From NCBI GenBank assembly GCA_027257055.1, contig JAPVLO010000400.1:930001-994000 (forward strand): 64,000 nucleotides of DNA, in the 5' to 3' direction. The position numbers and the translations under genes were made by a program. The DNA is from Cephalopachus bancanus (lineage: Eukaryota > Chordata > Mammalia > Primates > Tarsiidae). Below, one piece after another: positions 1 to 14,147 of the stretch; the first letter of the stretch is position 1; every line of letters begins with the position of its first letter. A model generated the notes under the pieces. The model was given only the letters and a program-made list of their open reading frames with translations, was not told the origin of the DNA and searched no databases.

Positions 1-529
1 CAATAGCAGAATAGTTTTGTGCCTATTATCTGTCGCTGCTTTAAAAAAAAAACTAACCCCAAGCTTGTGTCCTAAAACAATCACCATTTTGTTATTATCT
101 CTCTCATGATTTCATGGGTCAGGAATTTCCAAAGGACACATGAGAAAGACTTGTCTCTGCTCACAATATCTGGAACGTAGCAGGAATGACTCAAATGGCC
201 ACGGACTGACCAGCTGGGGCTAGCTGTGCGTGTTCACACCTTCACATAGTTTCCAAGCCTCTCTGTCCGCTCTCTGCAGCTAGTCTCTCAAGCATAAAGA
301 GCTCAGGGTATTTGGATTTCTTCTTACATGGCTCAGAGTTTGAAGAGATAGTTTCCAGACTCTTTTGACCTTCAAGGTCACTTGTACTGCTCTCTCTGTC
401 AAGAAAGTCACTATTTGGGGAAGGGAAATCGACTCCACCTCTCAATGAGAGGAATAGCAAAGAATTTGCAGCATTTTTATCTACCACAGATCTGATACTT
501 TGCAACCGTTTAAATGAGGGACGTAGTTT
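1..529. other. Unique intergenic sequence
   Basis: No coding signal, RNA gene or recognisable repeat seen. The 107-aa minus frame is chance and extends into the Alu tail. Confidence 0.6.
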
Positions 530-824
530 TGGTGTTTTTTGTTTGTTTGTTTGTTTGTTTGTCACCTAGGCTAGAGTGCAGTGGCACACTCACAGTCACT
601 GTGATCTTGACCTGAAGGACTCAAGTGATCCTAACACCTCAGCCTTCCAAGTAGCTAGACCCACAGATGTGTGCCATTACGCCTAGATAATTTTTTTATT
701 TATTGTAGAGTTGATGTCTTGCCAAGTTGTCCAGGCTGGTCTCGAAGCCCTGGGCTCAGGCAATCCTCTCGTCTCCGCCTCCCAAAGTACTAAGATTACA
801 GGTGTGAGCCACCGCACCTGGCTA
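530..824 (-). repeat. Alu
   Basis: Poly(T)/(GTTT)n tail at the left and dimeric body; GGACGTAGTTT flanks both ends as a target-site duplication. Confidence 0.9.
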
Positions 825-984
825 AGGACGTAGTTTATGAATTCTGCTTCTATGTAATCAGCAGATTACCTAGAGGTGTGAGAAATTTTTTAGAAGAGAT
901 TGAAGTGTTATCTTGATGCAGTGATGGTCTCACAAATGTACACATAGCCCCAAACTGATCAAATTGTACATTTTAAATATGTAG

Positions 985-1300
985 GTCAGGCACGGTGGCT
1001 CAAAGCTGTAATCCCGGCACTTTGAGAGGCCGAAGCAAGAGGACTGCCTGAGTCCAGGGATTTGAGACCAGTCTGGCAACTTGGCAAGGCCTTGTCTCTA
1101 CAAAAAAATAAAAAATAAAAAAAATTAACCAGGCATGGTGGCACACACCTGTAGTTTCAGCTCCTTGGAAGGCCGAGGTGGAAGGATCACCTGAACCCAG
1201 CAGGTCGAGGCTGCGCTGGCCGTAAGTGTGCTACCGCACTCTAGCCTGGGCAACAAAGTGAGACTCTGACTCAAAAAACAAAACAAAACAAAACAAATAA
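985..1300 (+). repeat. Alu
   Basis: Head 'gtcaggcacggtggctca', dimeric, with an (AAAAC)n tail. Confidence 0.9.
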
Positions 1301-1617
1301 ATATGTGTAGTATTCACATGCCCATGCAATATATTTCAATTATACTTCAATGGAATTGAAAGCGGATGGGGTGGGGGAGGGAGAATTAAGTAGATTTCCT
1401 AAGTACTGACGCTGAAGAAAGCTCACCCATATTGTTGAATTTAAAAAGCAAGTTGCTGACGATCTAAATGCCATCCCATTTTTGTTCAAAACATGCACAC
1501 ACAGAGAGAAAAAAGATGCAGAGCAAATTGTTAGTAGCAGTTATCCCCTAGGAGTAGGATTGGCAGAGCAGATAGAAGAGAGAACGAGTTCTTCATGATA
1601 TTTTAAGACTGTTTATT

Positions 1618-1912
<295 letters not shown>

Positions 1913-2577
1913 TGTTTATTGCAAAACAATTGTTTTTAAAAAATGAATATTAGATTGCAGATCAAAGTGAATTCTGGTTCCAGCTCTGCTGCTAACTAGC
2001 TGAGTCTATAAACTAACATTCTCAAACAGAATGTACATGTTTATAGCCAACACTCCATACCCTGTTAACACCTACTCAAACTCACACATAGACCCTGAGT
2101 CCCCTGCCTGGGTGAGGTCCAGGCAGATGGTCACACAGTCTGCTCTGGACCCATGGGCACAGTCACCTGTAGCAGGTGAGCTTTCTGCTACTCCATCCTT
2201 TCTGCTAGACAAGGGATGTTTTTTGGATATTTTCCTTTCTGCTCAGGCCTCTCTTTATGCCACCAAATTTGTGTTCTCAGGGATTGTTTTAACCCAAAAT
2301 GTCTTACAAAATGTGTGCAACTATTATCACCAGACCCATGCCCCATAAGGAGTCATTGCCATAGGCCAGAGACAACCAACTCATCTGAGACAACAAAAAT
2401 CATTGAAGCCTCTTCCTGCTCCTTCCAGGCCAGGACGGCTAGAAGCAGTTTCCTAGCAGGCTTGACAGTTATCTAGCTAAGTGACTTCAGGATTTATTAG
2501 CAGAGTTCAAATACCACAGACCAGCGCCTGCTGTGTTCCCAGGTGAGGCCTCTGATCTTTTAAGAGTAGAATGTGGA

Positions 2578-2876
<299 letters not shown>

Positions 2877-3228
2877 TTAAAGATCATACAATCAAGCCCT
2901 TTCCTTCTACAGATGAGCAACTGAGATCTTCAGAAGTGAGAAGACCAGCCCAACTCCCTACACTTAGGTGGTGATGACTATTTTTTACCCCTCAGACTGT
3001 GGCTAATGCTCTTTATACTACCGCAGAGTTTCCCCAAGTTGAGTGATGTACAAAATGCTAAAAAAAGTTGCGGGTCCTCAGTATTGATATAAATAATTGG
3101 AGTGTTGCTTGAACAAAGAATAAAACTTGTCATAAGCTTTGTATGTTTATACCAAAAAATACTTACAAGTTACAAAAGCAAAATATTTAACAATGTGTAA
3201 CTAATAACATTCAAATTAACAACATTAG

Positions 3229-3514
3229 GCTGGGTACAGTGGCTCATGCCTGTAATCCCAGCACATTGGAAGGCCAAGGTGGGAGAATTGCTTAAACCTA
3301 GGTAGAGTTCGAGACCAGCCTGGGCAACATAGCAAGACACTGTTTCTAAAAAACATTAAAAAATTAGCTGGGTGTGGTGGCATGTGCCTGTAGTCCCAGC
3401 TACTTGGGAGGCTGAGGCAGGAGGATCACTTGAGCCAGGAGTTGGAGGCTGTGGTAAACTATGGTCACACCACTGCACTCTTGCCTAAGCAATAGAGCAA
3501 GAAAAAAAAAAAAC
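3229..3514 (+). repeat. Alu
   Basis: Dimeric older copy ending 'agagcaag' and a poly(A) tail. Confidence 0.9.
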
Positions 3515-3848
3515 AGTCCTGACTACTGCCCCACAGCTGCTTGGAGATTCACGGTGCTTACATTATACTAGCAACTAACAACATGCCCAATTTCCCTGCC
3601 AACTGGATTACCAAGAAGCTTCACTCAGAGTAGACAATATCATTTTGCTTTAACTGACTGGTACTATCATTTGCCTATTCAAACAACTCTGCTCTCTATT
3701 GGTAGCGTAAGTAAAATAGTCCATATGCACAAACAAGGAGGGTGGAAGCCGAAAGCATGTGGCAATCCTAAAGTATAAAGCAGTCATGACTTTATTCTAG
3801 TCATTAATGACCTAGAATATGCATTCTCGTTTTAAGAGTATATTGAGA

Positions 3849-4142
3849 CCAGGCACGGTGGCTCACACCTGTAATCCCAGCATTTTGAAAGGCCAAGGTA
3901 GAAGAATTGCTTGAGCCCAAGAGTTTGAGACCACCGGGGTAACATAGCAAGATCTAGTCTATACAAAAAAGTTTAAAGATTAGCCAAATGTGGCGGCGCA
4001 CCCCTGTAATCCCAGCTACTTGGGAGGCTGAAGTGGAAGGATTGCCTGAGCCCAGGAGGTCGAGGTTAAGATAAGCTGTGATCATGACACTGTGCTCCAG
4101 CCTGGGAGACAGTGAGACCCCCAACTCAAAAAAAAAAAAAAA
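3849..4142 (+). repeat. Alu
   Basis: Complete dimer with poly(A) tail. Confidence 0.9.
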
Positions 4143-5003
4143 TTTATTGAGATGAAGACGTACATTTAAAAAATGTGTCCACAGGCTTAAGTTTGAGAAA
4201 TCCTGTACCACATTCACTGTTGCCCTAAAGGCATAGCCAGAAGTGACTCTTCCCTATTACCTGCTACAGTGTCTGAAATTCTACATTTCAGAGCCAGGCC
4301 TTTGCTTCCTAAGGCTCTTAACCCTTTCATGTCTTAGAACAGGCTGCTGGAAATGGAAACATGCCTAAGGGACACATGACAGGGATGCTCCTTTCCAGGA
4401 AGCGGAGTGAAGGGAAAAGATAGAGCTTGGGACCCAACACTTTCTTGCAGTGGGAGCTTCACAGACTCACAGGTCAGCCCTCCTCGACGACGCACCTGAC
4501 ACTGCAATGGACTCTGCTAATACCATACCACTGCAGGATAGCTGACGTCATGTTTTCCAAAGCACTTGTCTCTGCTCCTCACTTCAACTTGGAGAGGAAG
4601 TTGGGGGATGTAATTATTCTCCCCCGTTTGATGAATGACAAAATCTAACCAAACCAGGGAGAGTTGGGAGTTGCTCAGGACAGCAGCTAGCAAAGGGCAC
4701 ACCTGTCACCGGAACTGGAACACTGGACAATGCCTTCTTTTTTTTCTTCTACGCTAACATAAATGAAAGTGAGTGACATGAAGATGAGCATTGGAACCCC
4801 CTCATACTTTTTTGTAGGGGGCATTTCAGCAAGCATGAGTCAGTCCTAGGGGTGAGCGAAATATGATGCCCCGTTCTACCACAAGGTAGTAGTATTTCAG
4901 GTGCCAAAACACTGCATCATGGCATCAAAGAGGAGGAGTTAGAATACACAGGCCTCTCAGATCATGCTCCGTTTTACTTCATTGCTTATAAAACAACGAA
5001 GTT

Positions 5004-5312
5004 AGCCAGGTGTGGTGGCTCACATCTGTAATCCCAGTGCTTTGAGAGGCAGAGGTGAGAGGATTGCCTGAGCCCATGGGTTTGAGACCAACCTGGGCAA
5101 CTTGGCGAGACCTCATCTCTACAATAAAAATTTAAAAAAATTAGTCAGACAGCGTGGTGGCATGCGCCTGTGGTTCCGGGTACTTGGGAGGCTGAGATGG
5201 AAGGATCGCCTGAGTCCAGCAGGTCAAGGCTGTGGTGGCCATGAGCAGTGCGCCACTGCACTCCAGCCTGGGCAACAGAGTGAGACACCAACACAAAATT
5301 TTTTTAAAAAAG
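5004..5312 (+). repeat. Alu
   Basis: Complete; lemur-style 'caacttggcgagacctc' and 'ccagcaggtcaaggctg'. Confidence 0.9.
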
Positions 5313-5404
5313 GAGAAAAGAAACAGAATCATACAAGGTATCTCATGAGACACTTTCAAAAACAACGAAGTTACAAAACAGAGGAATTTAAAAGAAATGA
5401 TCCT

Positions 5405-5697
5405 GCTGGGCGCGGTGGCTCACACCTGTATTCCCAGCACTTTGGGAGGCCAACGGAAGAGGATTACCTGAGTCCAGGGGTTCGAGACCAGCCTGGGCAA
5501 CATGGTGAGACCTCGTCTTTACAATACATCAAAAAATTAGCTGAGTGTGGTGCCGCGCCTCTGTAGTTCCAGCTACTTGGAAGGCTGAGGTGAAAGGTCT
5601 GAATCCAGCAGGTCGAGGCTGCAATGGCCATGAGTTGCCACTAGTCCAGCCTGGGCGACAGAATGAGACTCTGACTCAAAAAAATAAAAGTAAAAGA
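5405..5697 (+). repeat. Alu
   Basis: Complete and less diverged; AAAGAAATGATCCT recurs on both sides as the target-site duplication. Confidence 0.92.
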
Positions 5698-6000
5698 AAT
5701 GATCCTTATGCACACCTGCATGTCTGCAACTGCCTCTTGAATATTCAGGGCACATTCATTTGGAATGAATGAATTTCTTGATGTACAATCTTCCAGCCTC
5801 TTATCAGAACCATTTCCCTTCCTATGGATTTTTAGAGCTTCATCAAGTGTTTGAAGATCTGTTTTCCTTTTCAAATTCTTTTCTTTCTTACTCATTTTAT
5901 CAGTTTCTCACTCACACATCAGGGACTGTATAAATCACAATGAGCATTGACAATTTATTTAAATAATAGCTAAGGCTTTATTTCATGATAATGGAAGAAT

Positions 6001-6060
6001 TGCTGCCCTGAATCAGACAAAGAGTCCTCCAGCTTGGAATTTAGAATCAATATTTAGAAC
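6001..6060. repeat. Short sequence repeated at 7796-7850
   Basis: Shares 'tgctgcc', 'agtcctcca' and the 19-bp identity 'ttagaatcaatatttagaa' with 7796-7850. It is not Alu. Confidence 0.7.
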
Positions 6061-6283
6061 TGAAGCATATTTTGAAGAAAGACATAATTACCTTCCAAGA
6101 TTTCAACCTCAAGAAGCTATGAGCATAGCTTTGCTAATAGCAACATTAAAACAAGTGCAATAAAATCACATACTGATGATGAGATTAAATATTGGTAAAA
6201 TATCTTTGAAAAGGTCACTATCCATAAAATGCTCATTTTTTTTTAAAGTTCCTATTCTGAGACTTTTTATATATTGATAATCT

Positions 6284-6583
6284 CTTTTTTTTTTTTTTTT
6301 TGAGTTGGAGTCTCACTTCGTTGCCCAGGCTGGATGGAGTGCAGTGCCATGCTCACAGCCACCGCAGCCTCTGCCTGCTGGGCCCAAATAATCCTTCCAC
6401 CTCAGCCTTCTAAGTAGCTGTAACTACAGGCACATGCTACCACACTCAGCTTATTTTTTGATTTATTGTAAAGACGAGGTGTCACCAAGCTGCCTGGGCT
6501 GGTTTCGAAACCCCGGGCTCAGGCAATCTACTCGCCTCGGCCTCCCAAAGTGCTTTGATTACAGGCTGAGCCACTGCCTGGCT
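6284..6583 (-). repeat. Alu
   Basis: First of two tandem minus copies, ending 'gagccactgcctggct'. Confidence 0.92.
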
Positions 6584-6590
6584 CTCCCCA

Positions 6591-6884
6591 ATTTTTTTTT
6601 TTTTTTTTTTTTGAGTCGGAGTCTCACTCTGTCGCCCAGCTGGAGTGCAGTGGCCACTCCCGGCCACCGCAGCCTCGACCTGCTGGGCTCCGGTGATCCT
6701 TCCGCCTCAGCCTTCCAAATAGCCGGAATTACAGGCATGCGCTACCACGCCGGCTGATTTTTTGATTTACTGTAGAGATGGGGTCTCGCTGCCCTGGCGG
6801 GTCTCGAACCCGCGGGCTCAGGCAATCCACTCACCTCAGCCTCCCAAAGGCGCGAGATTACAGGCCGAGCCACCAAGTCTGGCT
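6591..6884 (-). repeat. Alu, young lemur-type
   Basis: Second tandem copy; carries 'cccaaaggcgcgagattac' and the shortened 'aggccgagccacc'. Confidence 0.92.
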
Positions 6885-6912
6885 CAAATTTTTTAATAAA
6901 AATCTTTACATA

Positions 6913-7210
6913 GGCCAGACACGGTGGCTCAGGCCTATAATTCCAGCACTTTGGGAAGCTGAGGTGAGAGGATTGCCTGAATCCACAGGTTCAAGACCAG
7001 CCTGGGCAACTTGGTGAGACCTCATCTCTACAATAAATTAAAAAACAGCCAGGAGTGGTAGTGCATGCCTATAATTCCAGCTACTTGGAAGGCTGAGGCA
7101 GAAAGATCGCCTGAGCCCAGCAGGTCGAGGCTGTGGTGGCTGTGAGCGTGCCACTGCACTCCAGCCTGGGCGACGGAGTGAGACTCCAACTCAAAAAAAA
7201 AAAAAAAAAT
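6913..7210 (+). repeat. Alu
   Basis: Faces the preceding minus copy across only 28 bp, forming an inverted pair. Confidence 0.92.
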
Positions 7211-8611
7211 CTTTAAGTACAAAGATGTTCATAGCAGGATACTAACAAGCATTTGGAAACAATTTAAAGTGTAGGTTTATGGTAAATTTACTTGATTGCT
7301 TATTAGACATTTTAAATTATGGTTACATTTTACTTGTATTTTCTGTTTCTTTATGTTTTTAAGAGTATATATTACTTATAATGATGTTCATATACCATAA
7401 TTATTCCTGTATACGTTTATTGGTGTCTGTGTGTGTGCGTGTGTGTTAGAGACCTCATAACATACAATTATCCATTCATTCATTCATTCATCCACTTATC
7501 CAACATTTATTGTGTGCCGGTCTTTGCAGTCAATACTAAATCGAAACATTTCCTACCTTCAAGGAGCTTATAGTCTGGTAAGGCAGGCAAATACTGGCAA
7601 GTGCAATACAATGTAAGACGTGTGGTCTGTGGATAGCACAGACTGATATCACAGGAGAAAAGCAACTACTCCAGTTTTGAGGATGAGGATAGGTTTCCTG
7701 GAGGAAGGGACCTCTAAGCACCGTGAATTCTCAGTAAATCTATTTTTAATGAATTGGGATCTAGAAGGCAATAAGACAAAGAGAGGAGAAATCCTTGCTG
7801 CCTTGGATCAATAGTCCTCCAACTGAGAGTTTAGAATCAATATTTAGAATCCAGAGGAAGCAGCATGTGCTAAAGCCTGAAAGCAAGAATATAGAGCATT
7901 GGTAGGAAATAAACAATGTGACAATATTCCCGGAATTTGAAGCTAGAGACGGAAATAGGCCAAGAAATGATACCCAAGAGGTGAGTAGGGACAGGACGAT
8001 GAAAGCCTGGGTACCATGTTAAGGAGTTGTGGGCAGGGAAGACATTGCCCCATTGGCCCTATAGAAAGGCACTGGATAGAATGACACACGCATTGACAGT
8101 ACACCAGCCCAGAGGGGGAGATACAGAGTGTAGGTTGTTTTAGCAATCTAATGAGGAGAACTCAGGACGATCAGTGGACAAGCAGAGAAATTTTGGAGGC
8201 AGCTTCACAAAGATCCCTCACACAGACTCCAGCAAAGTGCAGGGAGCAACAAGACTTTGTTCTGTCTCCAGGGGTTATAGAAGACTGTGGAACTATTCTT
8301 GGGGATGGAGAAGTCTGGAATCCAGCAATTTGGCTACTGCTACAAATGGCTAGATGTCCCTTGGTGCTGAGGCTTTCTCTGTATTCTGAGGGAGGGCCAA
8401 CATCCTGTCATATACTCTTGAGGTCCCGAATTTCCCCTTGTTAAAAAATAATTTTCAGGAAAAAGTAGAAGCATGGCTCTCATATACATATGAAATGGAA
8501 GACAGGGAAAGAAGACTATAAAAAATAACTGGGCATATTATAAAATAAACAAATAAACCAGTAATTATAAAATGATAGTGTTTTCAAGAAACTATAATAT
8601 TTTAAAAACTG
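7211..8611. other. Intergenic, no gene seen
   Basis: AT-rich unique sequence with the CATT and GT runs and the second copy of the 55-bp repeat (7796-7850). Frames are short and unrelated to anything I recognise. Confidence 0.6.
7473..7490. repeat. (CATT)n microsatellite
   Basis: Short tetranucleotide run, next to a (GT)n-like stretch at 7428-7446. Confidence 0.9.
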
Positions 8612-8911
8612 GCCAGGTGCAGTGGCTCACACCTGTAATCCCAAGTCTTTGGGAGGCCAAGACAGGAGGATTGCTTGACCCCAGGACTACAAGATAAGCC
8701 TAGGCAAAATAGAAAGACTGTGTCTCTACAAAAAATAAAATAACTAGCCAGGTGTGGTGGCACACATCTGTAGTCCCAGTTACTCGTGAGGCTGAGGCGG
8801 AAGGATAGCTTGAGCCCAAAAGTTTGAGGCTGTGATGAGCCATGATCATACCACTGCATTCCAGCCTGAAAGACAAGAGCAAGACTCCAATTCAAAACAA
8901 AACAAAAAAAC
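8612..8911 (+). repeat. Alu
   Basis: Older dimer with an (AAAAC)n tail. Confidence 0.9.
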
Positions 8912-9114
8912 CTCTTAATACTGAAAAATATTATTGTTGAAATTTAAATAGATGGGTAAGTAGTTGAAGAGAGAATTAGTAAACTGAAAAAAACATGTAG
9001 AGAAATATGTCCAAATACAGCATGAGACAAGGAGTTGAAAGATAGAAGTTAAGTGACACAAAGGAGAGAATTAAAAGATTGCATTGGCTAGGGTCCCTTC
9101 AAGAAACAAAATTT

Positions 9115-9409
9115 GGCCAGGTGCAGTGGCTCATGCCTATAATCCCAGCACTTTGGGAGGCTTAGGTGAGAGGATTGCCTGAGTCCATGGGTTCAAGACC
9201 AGCCTGGGCAACTTGGAGAGACCTCATCTCTACAATAAATCAAGAAAAATTAGCTGGATGTGGTGGCACATGCCTGTAGTTGCAGCAACTTGGAAGGCTG
9301 AGGTGGAAGGATCGCCTGAGTCAGTAGGTCAAGGCTGCGGTGGCCATGAGCGTGCCACTGCCTTCCTCCAGCCTGGGCAACAGAGACTCCAACTCAAAAA
9401 AAAAAAAAA
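9115..9409 (+). repeat. Alu
   Basis: Complete with poly(A) tail; lemur-style linker. Confidence 0.9.
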
Positions 9410-10869
9410 GAAACAGGATTTATCTTAGATCAAGCAAACAAAAAGACTTTAATGAAGGAAATGATTAGAGTTGTGGGCAGAATTAAGAAGACCAATAGTA
9501 GATACCGAGGCACCCAGAGAACAGCAGCAGTGGGAAAACATTACCTCAGGCAGGGGTGAAGGCGTAAGGTTAGAATAGAGGGTTACCACGCCCCTGTGAG
9601 ATTTGAAGCCCTGGAGGAAGCGCAATTTGGCAGGAGCGGTGATCATAACGAAACGCAGCTATTACCAGGGACAAAGCCGGGAGGGAAGCAGAGAGAGCAA
9701 GAACAAATGCCATCTTCTCACTCCATCTCCAATTTCCTGCTGATGTTTTTCACTGGCTAAGCCTGGCGGGAAACCAGAGGGCCAGGGAGCCTGAGAAATG
9801 CAGTCCCCGTGCACGGAGCCAGCATCCAAAAGCACAGAGCAGGGCACGACGTCCTAGATCTAATCCAAATGGAGATTAACCACCTTGTCCTTGATCATGG
9901 ATAGATTCCAGGTGTCCAGTCCTGCAAGTACAAATGTTTGAACCATTTGAATTTCTGAACACATAGAGATTGTCCTTCCCCACTCTTTTCAGGAACACTT
10001 CTGACTGGGGTTGTCACAGTGCAGTCGTTCATTTCCAGCTGGTGCCTATATTTTGTTCAAAACCGTCTATACATGAGGCTGGGGGTTTTTTCTTACTCTG
10101 TTAACCGGCCATAAGGAAACACCCATGATGCCTTAGGTGCAGGCTAAGGGAAGGCAGTAGTGCTGCGGGGCTAAAAGCCTATGGAGGTCTGAGCTGCCTA
10201 TTCTTGCCTTCAGGAAGTGCTCGAGCTTGATACCACACATCCGATGCCACTACCACATGCTGACAAAGCGCGATTGTGCACACCCAACTTCATGGCATTG
10301 TGGATCCGATAACAACCAGTTCACAAATAGTTCAGGCCACAAGATCACACGTTCAATTTCCACCAGGGCCCAGGAACAAGTCAAGAGCTGTTTCTCAAAG
10401 GGAAAACTGTTATTTGCAGAAAAAGATGTGGATTTGCTCCAAATCCCCATGAGCCTGCACTCTGGTTATCCTATCAGGGCTTACTGAAGGCTCCACATGG
10501 CACCTCTAACTACCTCGGATACTTTTGGCCTGTGTCCCATGTGACAGAGCCTTTTGCACAAAAGCCTGAACTTGCTACAACTCTCCTCTTGCTCTGAGCC
10601 CCACTCAAAGCCTGCAGACTAAAAAATTCCTTCATCAATGGGTCAGGTCAATGCTCAGATGTGCTGTGTTACCTCCAAAGAGGCCCATCAAGTATGTGAA
10701 CTCTTTCCTAGTGCAGGAGGTCCATGGTGCTGCAATTTGTTTTCACTTTGATGGGGATAAACATGTCTCAGAACACTAGGCACCAAGAAATACCACATGC
10801 TCAAGTATGTTTCCCACATAATAGACTAGTTCTATTGTTTTGTGGGATGTTGTGATTATTAAGATCCCT
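9410..10869. other. Intergenic, no gene seen
   Basis: Unique sequence of mixed composition. An 86-codon plus frame at 10227 has no recognisable domain and I treat it as chance. Confidence 0.6.
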
Positions 10870-11156
10870 GGTCAGATGCAGTGGCTCATGCCTGTAATCC
10901 CAACACTTTGGGAAGCCAAGACAGGAGGATCACTTGAGCCCAGGAGTTCCAGACCAGCCTAGACAACATAGCAAGACCTCATCTCTACAAAGATTTTTAA
11001 AAAATAGCTGGGTGTGGTGGCATACATTGTAATCCAAGCTATAGGCAAAAGGATCATCTGAGCCCAGGAGCTCAAGGCTGCAGTGAGCCAGGACCATGCC
11101 ACTGCACTCCAGCCTAGGTGACACAGTGAGACCGCAACTCAAAAGAAAAAAAAAAT
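10870..11156 (+). repeat. Alu
   Basis: Complete but with a shortened right arm start ('aagctataggcaaaagg'). Confidence 0.88.
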
Positions 11157-11312
11157 CCCTGAACCCTTGCATATGACAGGAGAGTTATCATAGACTTGAG
11201 CGAAAATAGTGATGTACTGCTGTCCCTGCTGTGTGAAAGCAAATGCCTTCCAGAGGTATCTGTTAACCAATATAGAGGAAAAGCCATTTTCTTTTTATTT
11301 TATTTTATTATT

Positions 11313-11606
<294 letters not shown>

Positions 11607-11884
11607 GGAAAAGCCATTTTCTAGATCAATAAATACATCCCAAATGCTAAGGGTCATGCTGGTTTACTCTGGTAAGTATAATGCATTTGGAACAAGAGCA
11701 GCAATTGATTGACTATACTCTTTCAATAGGTCTCATTCTCTAAGACCTGTTTGCTTTTTGCACACACTGACCAGATAAGCAAGCTAAATGGAGAGGTAAT
11801 AGGAAATCACTTGTGAGGTAGAATGTATCACTATTTGCCAAATATTCTAGTTCCTTCCTTATGAAAGAATACTTCCCTAATCTC

Positions 11885-12200
11885 AGCCATTCTCATCCAT
11901 GTGACTTGCTTTAGCAAATGAAATATGAGCACAAGTGACACATGTCACTTCTGGACAGAAGCTCTGAGAGCAGATGTGTGCTTTGCAATGACATCTTTTC
12001 CCTGGGTCATAAGACTGGCAATGTTCTGGGTCTGATCCACAGCCTGAATCCCGGAATGAAGACAACATGGAAAAGTGCTTCAGCCAAGCTGTAAGGAACA
12101 TGTAGTGTGAGCAAGAAATTAACTTTTGCTGCTGTACGCCACTGAGCTTTTTGGTCACCAAAGTATAAAATGGCCTGACCCAACACACACAGTCCCCAGA
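11885..12200 (+). mobile_element. Probable ancient LTR-type repeat
   Basis: 'catgtgacttgctttagcaa', 'cacatgtcacttctggacag' and the terminal 'taacttttgctgctgtacgc' with 'cactgagctttttggt' resemble the 3' half of a mammalian LTR. The family is not certain. Confidence 0.5.
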
Positions 12201-12551
12201 GACTGGCATCAGTGTTCAGCAACCCCCAAATAATCCCAAGTATTTTCCTTTCCCCTGGCAATGGCCATGGGCCTGTTAGGACTTGAGGCAAAATTTCTAA
12301 TGTCTATTGTGGCGATATCAGAGAACTCCAGATCTGTGGACTTGTTCATCTCTTAGAACAGGGTGAGATTACTTTGAATACAGTAGATCAAATTACATTT
12401 CAGTAGGCTGGCCATCTGTTTCATTCCTAGGGACACCACTGAAGGGTCTCACAAGTCATAGCATTCCTTCTGCCACTGTGGCCATGCTGCCCATTATAGT
12501 AATTGTACCCGGTGTCTCTGGTGTTAAACACTGTCACTTGGTCTCAGGGAG

Positions 12552-12556
12552 CCCAT

Positions 12557-12587
<31 letters not shown>

Positions 12588-13124
12588 TTTTGAGTTGGAG
12601 TCTTCCTCTGTCACCCAGACTGGAGTGCAGTGGCCACTCCCGGCCACTGCCCATTTATTTATTTATTTATTTATTTATTTTGAGTTGGAGTCTTTCTCTG
12701 TCACCCAGACTGGAGTGCAGTGGCCACTCCCGGCCACTGCCCATTTATTTATTTATTTATTTATTTATTTTGAGTTGGAGTCTTCTCTGTCACCCAGACT
12801 GGAGTGCAGTGGCCACTCCCGGCCACTGCCCATTTATTTATTTATTTATTTATTTATTTTGAGTTGGAGTCTTTACTCTGTCACCCAGACTGGAGTGCAG
12901 TGGCCACTCCCGGCCACTGCAGCCTCGACCTGCTGGGCTTTGGCGATTCTTCCGCCTCAGCCTTTCAAGTAGCTGGAACTATAGGCACGGGCTACCACAC
13001 CCAGATAATTTTTTGATTTATTGTAGAGATGAGGTCTCACCAAGCTGAGACCCGCGGGCTCAGGCAATCCACTCACCTCAGCCTCCCAAGGCGCGGGATT
13101 ACAGGCTGAGCCACTGAGGCCGGC
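12552..13124 (-). repeat. Young Alu with four-fold tandem expansion of its tail and arm
   Basis: Four units of about 90-98 bp begin near 12552, 12651, 12741 and 12830. Each is a (TTTA)n tract followed by about 60 bp of Alu ending at CGGCCACTGCC. The fourth continues into a full Alu ending at 13124. GGGAGCCCATTTA flanks the whole element near 12548 and 13127 as a target-site duplication. Confidence 0.9.
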
Positions 13125-13228
13125 TTGGGAGCCCATTTAAATGACAATATTTCTCATTGTCACCCCATACAGAGAATACCCACTGCAAGGTTTGTAAAGG
13201 AAGATGGTACCTCCTTCAACACTTTGCT

Positions 13229-13516
13229 TTTTTGTTGTTGTTTTGAGTCAGGGTCTCACTCTGTTGCCCAGACTGGAGTGCCATAGCAGTCACATTTCAT
13301 TGTAGCCTCAACCTCCTGGGCTCAAGAGATCCTTCCATTTCAGCTTCCCAAGTAGCTGGGACTACAGGTGTGTGCCACCATACCCAGCTAGTTTTTCACA
13401 GAGACAAGGTCTCACTGTGTTGCCTAGCTGGTCTTGAACTGCTGGGTTCAAGCAATCCTCCTGCCTCGGCCTCCCAAAGTGCTGGGATTATAAGCGTGAA
13501 CCACCACACCTGGTCT
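13229..13516 (-). repeat. Alu, older
   Basis: Tail (TTG)n; ends 'accaccacacctggtc'. Confidence 0.9.
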
Positions 13517-13689
13517 CAGCGTATTTCTTAATATCTCACTAAAGGGAGTGTCCTCTGAGCCCTCTTGAGGGACATAGTCAAGGGGTGAATTTTTTATAGT
13601 CCTGGTGTGGAAGTCCACATATGATGCAAAACAATAATGGCTGCATAAGCATGTTCCCACCAGGGGTGGGCGACTAACTTCAGGGACTA

Positions 13690-13979
<290 letters not shown>

Positions 13980-14147
13980 GGAATATTCTTCATGGCTCTG
14001 TCTTCCCTCCTACCCAGTGGTGAATGGTGTGCTAGTAAATGTTTAACAACCAGCCCTCAAGGACAAAAACTAAACAAAACCCTGATTTGCATTTGTCAGT
14101 ATCTGCAGAACAAGTACTGCCATCATGGCCAATGTTAAGCATCAACA

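Noticed and set aside
12478..12972. A 164-codon repetitive plus frame (FELES ... [14 protein letters not shown])
   Set aside because: This is translated Alu and (TTTA)n sequence in the expanded repeat, not a gene.
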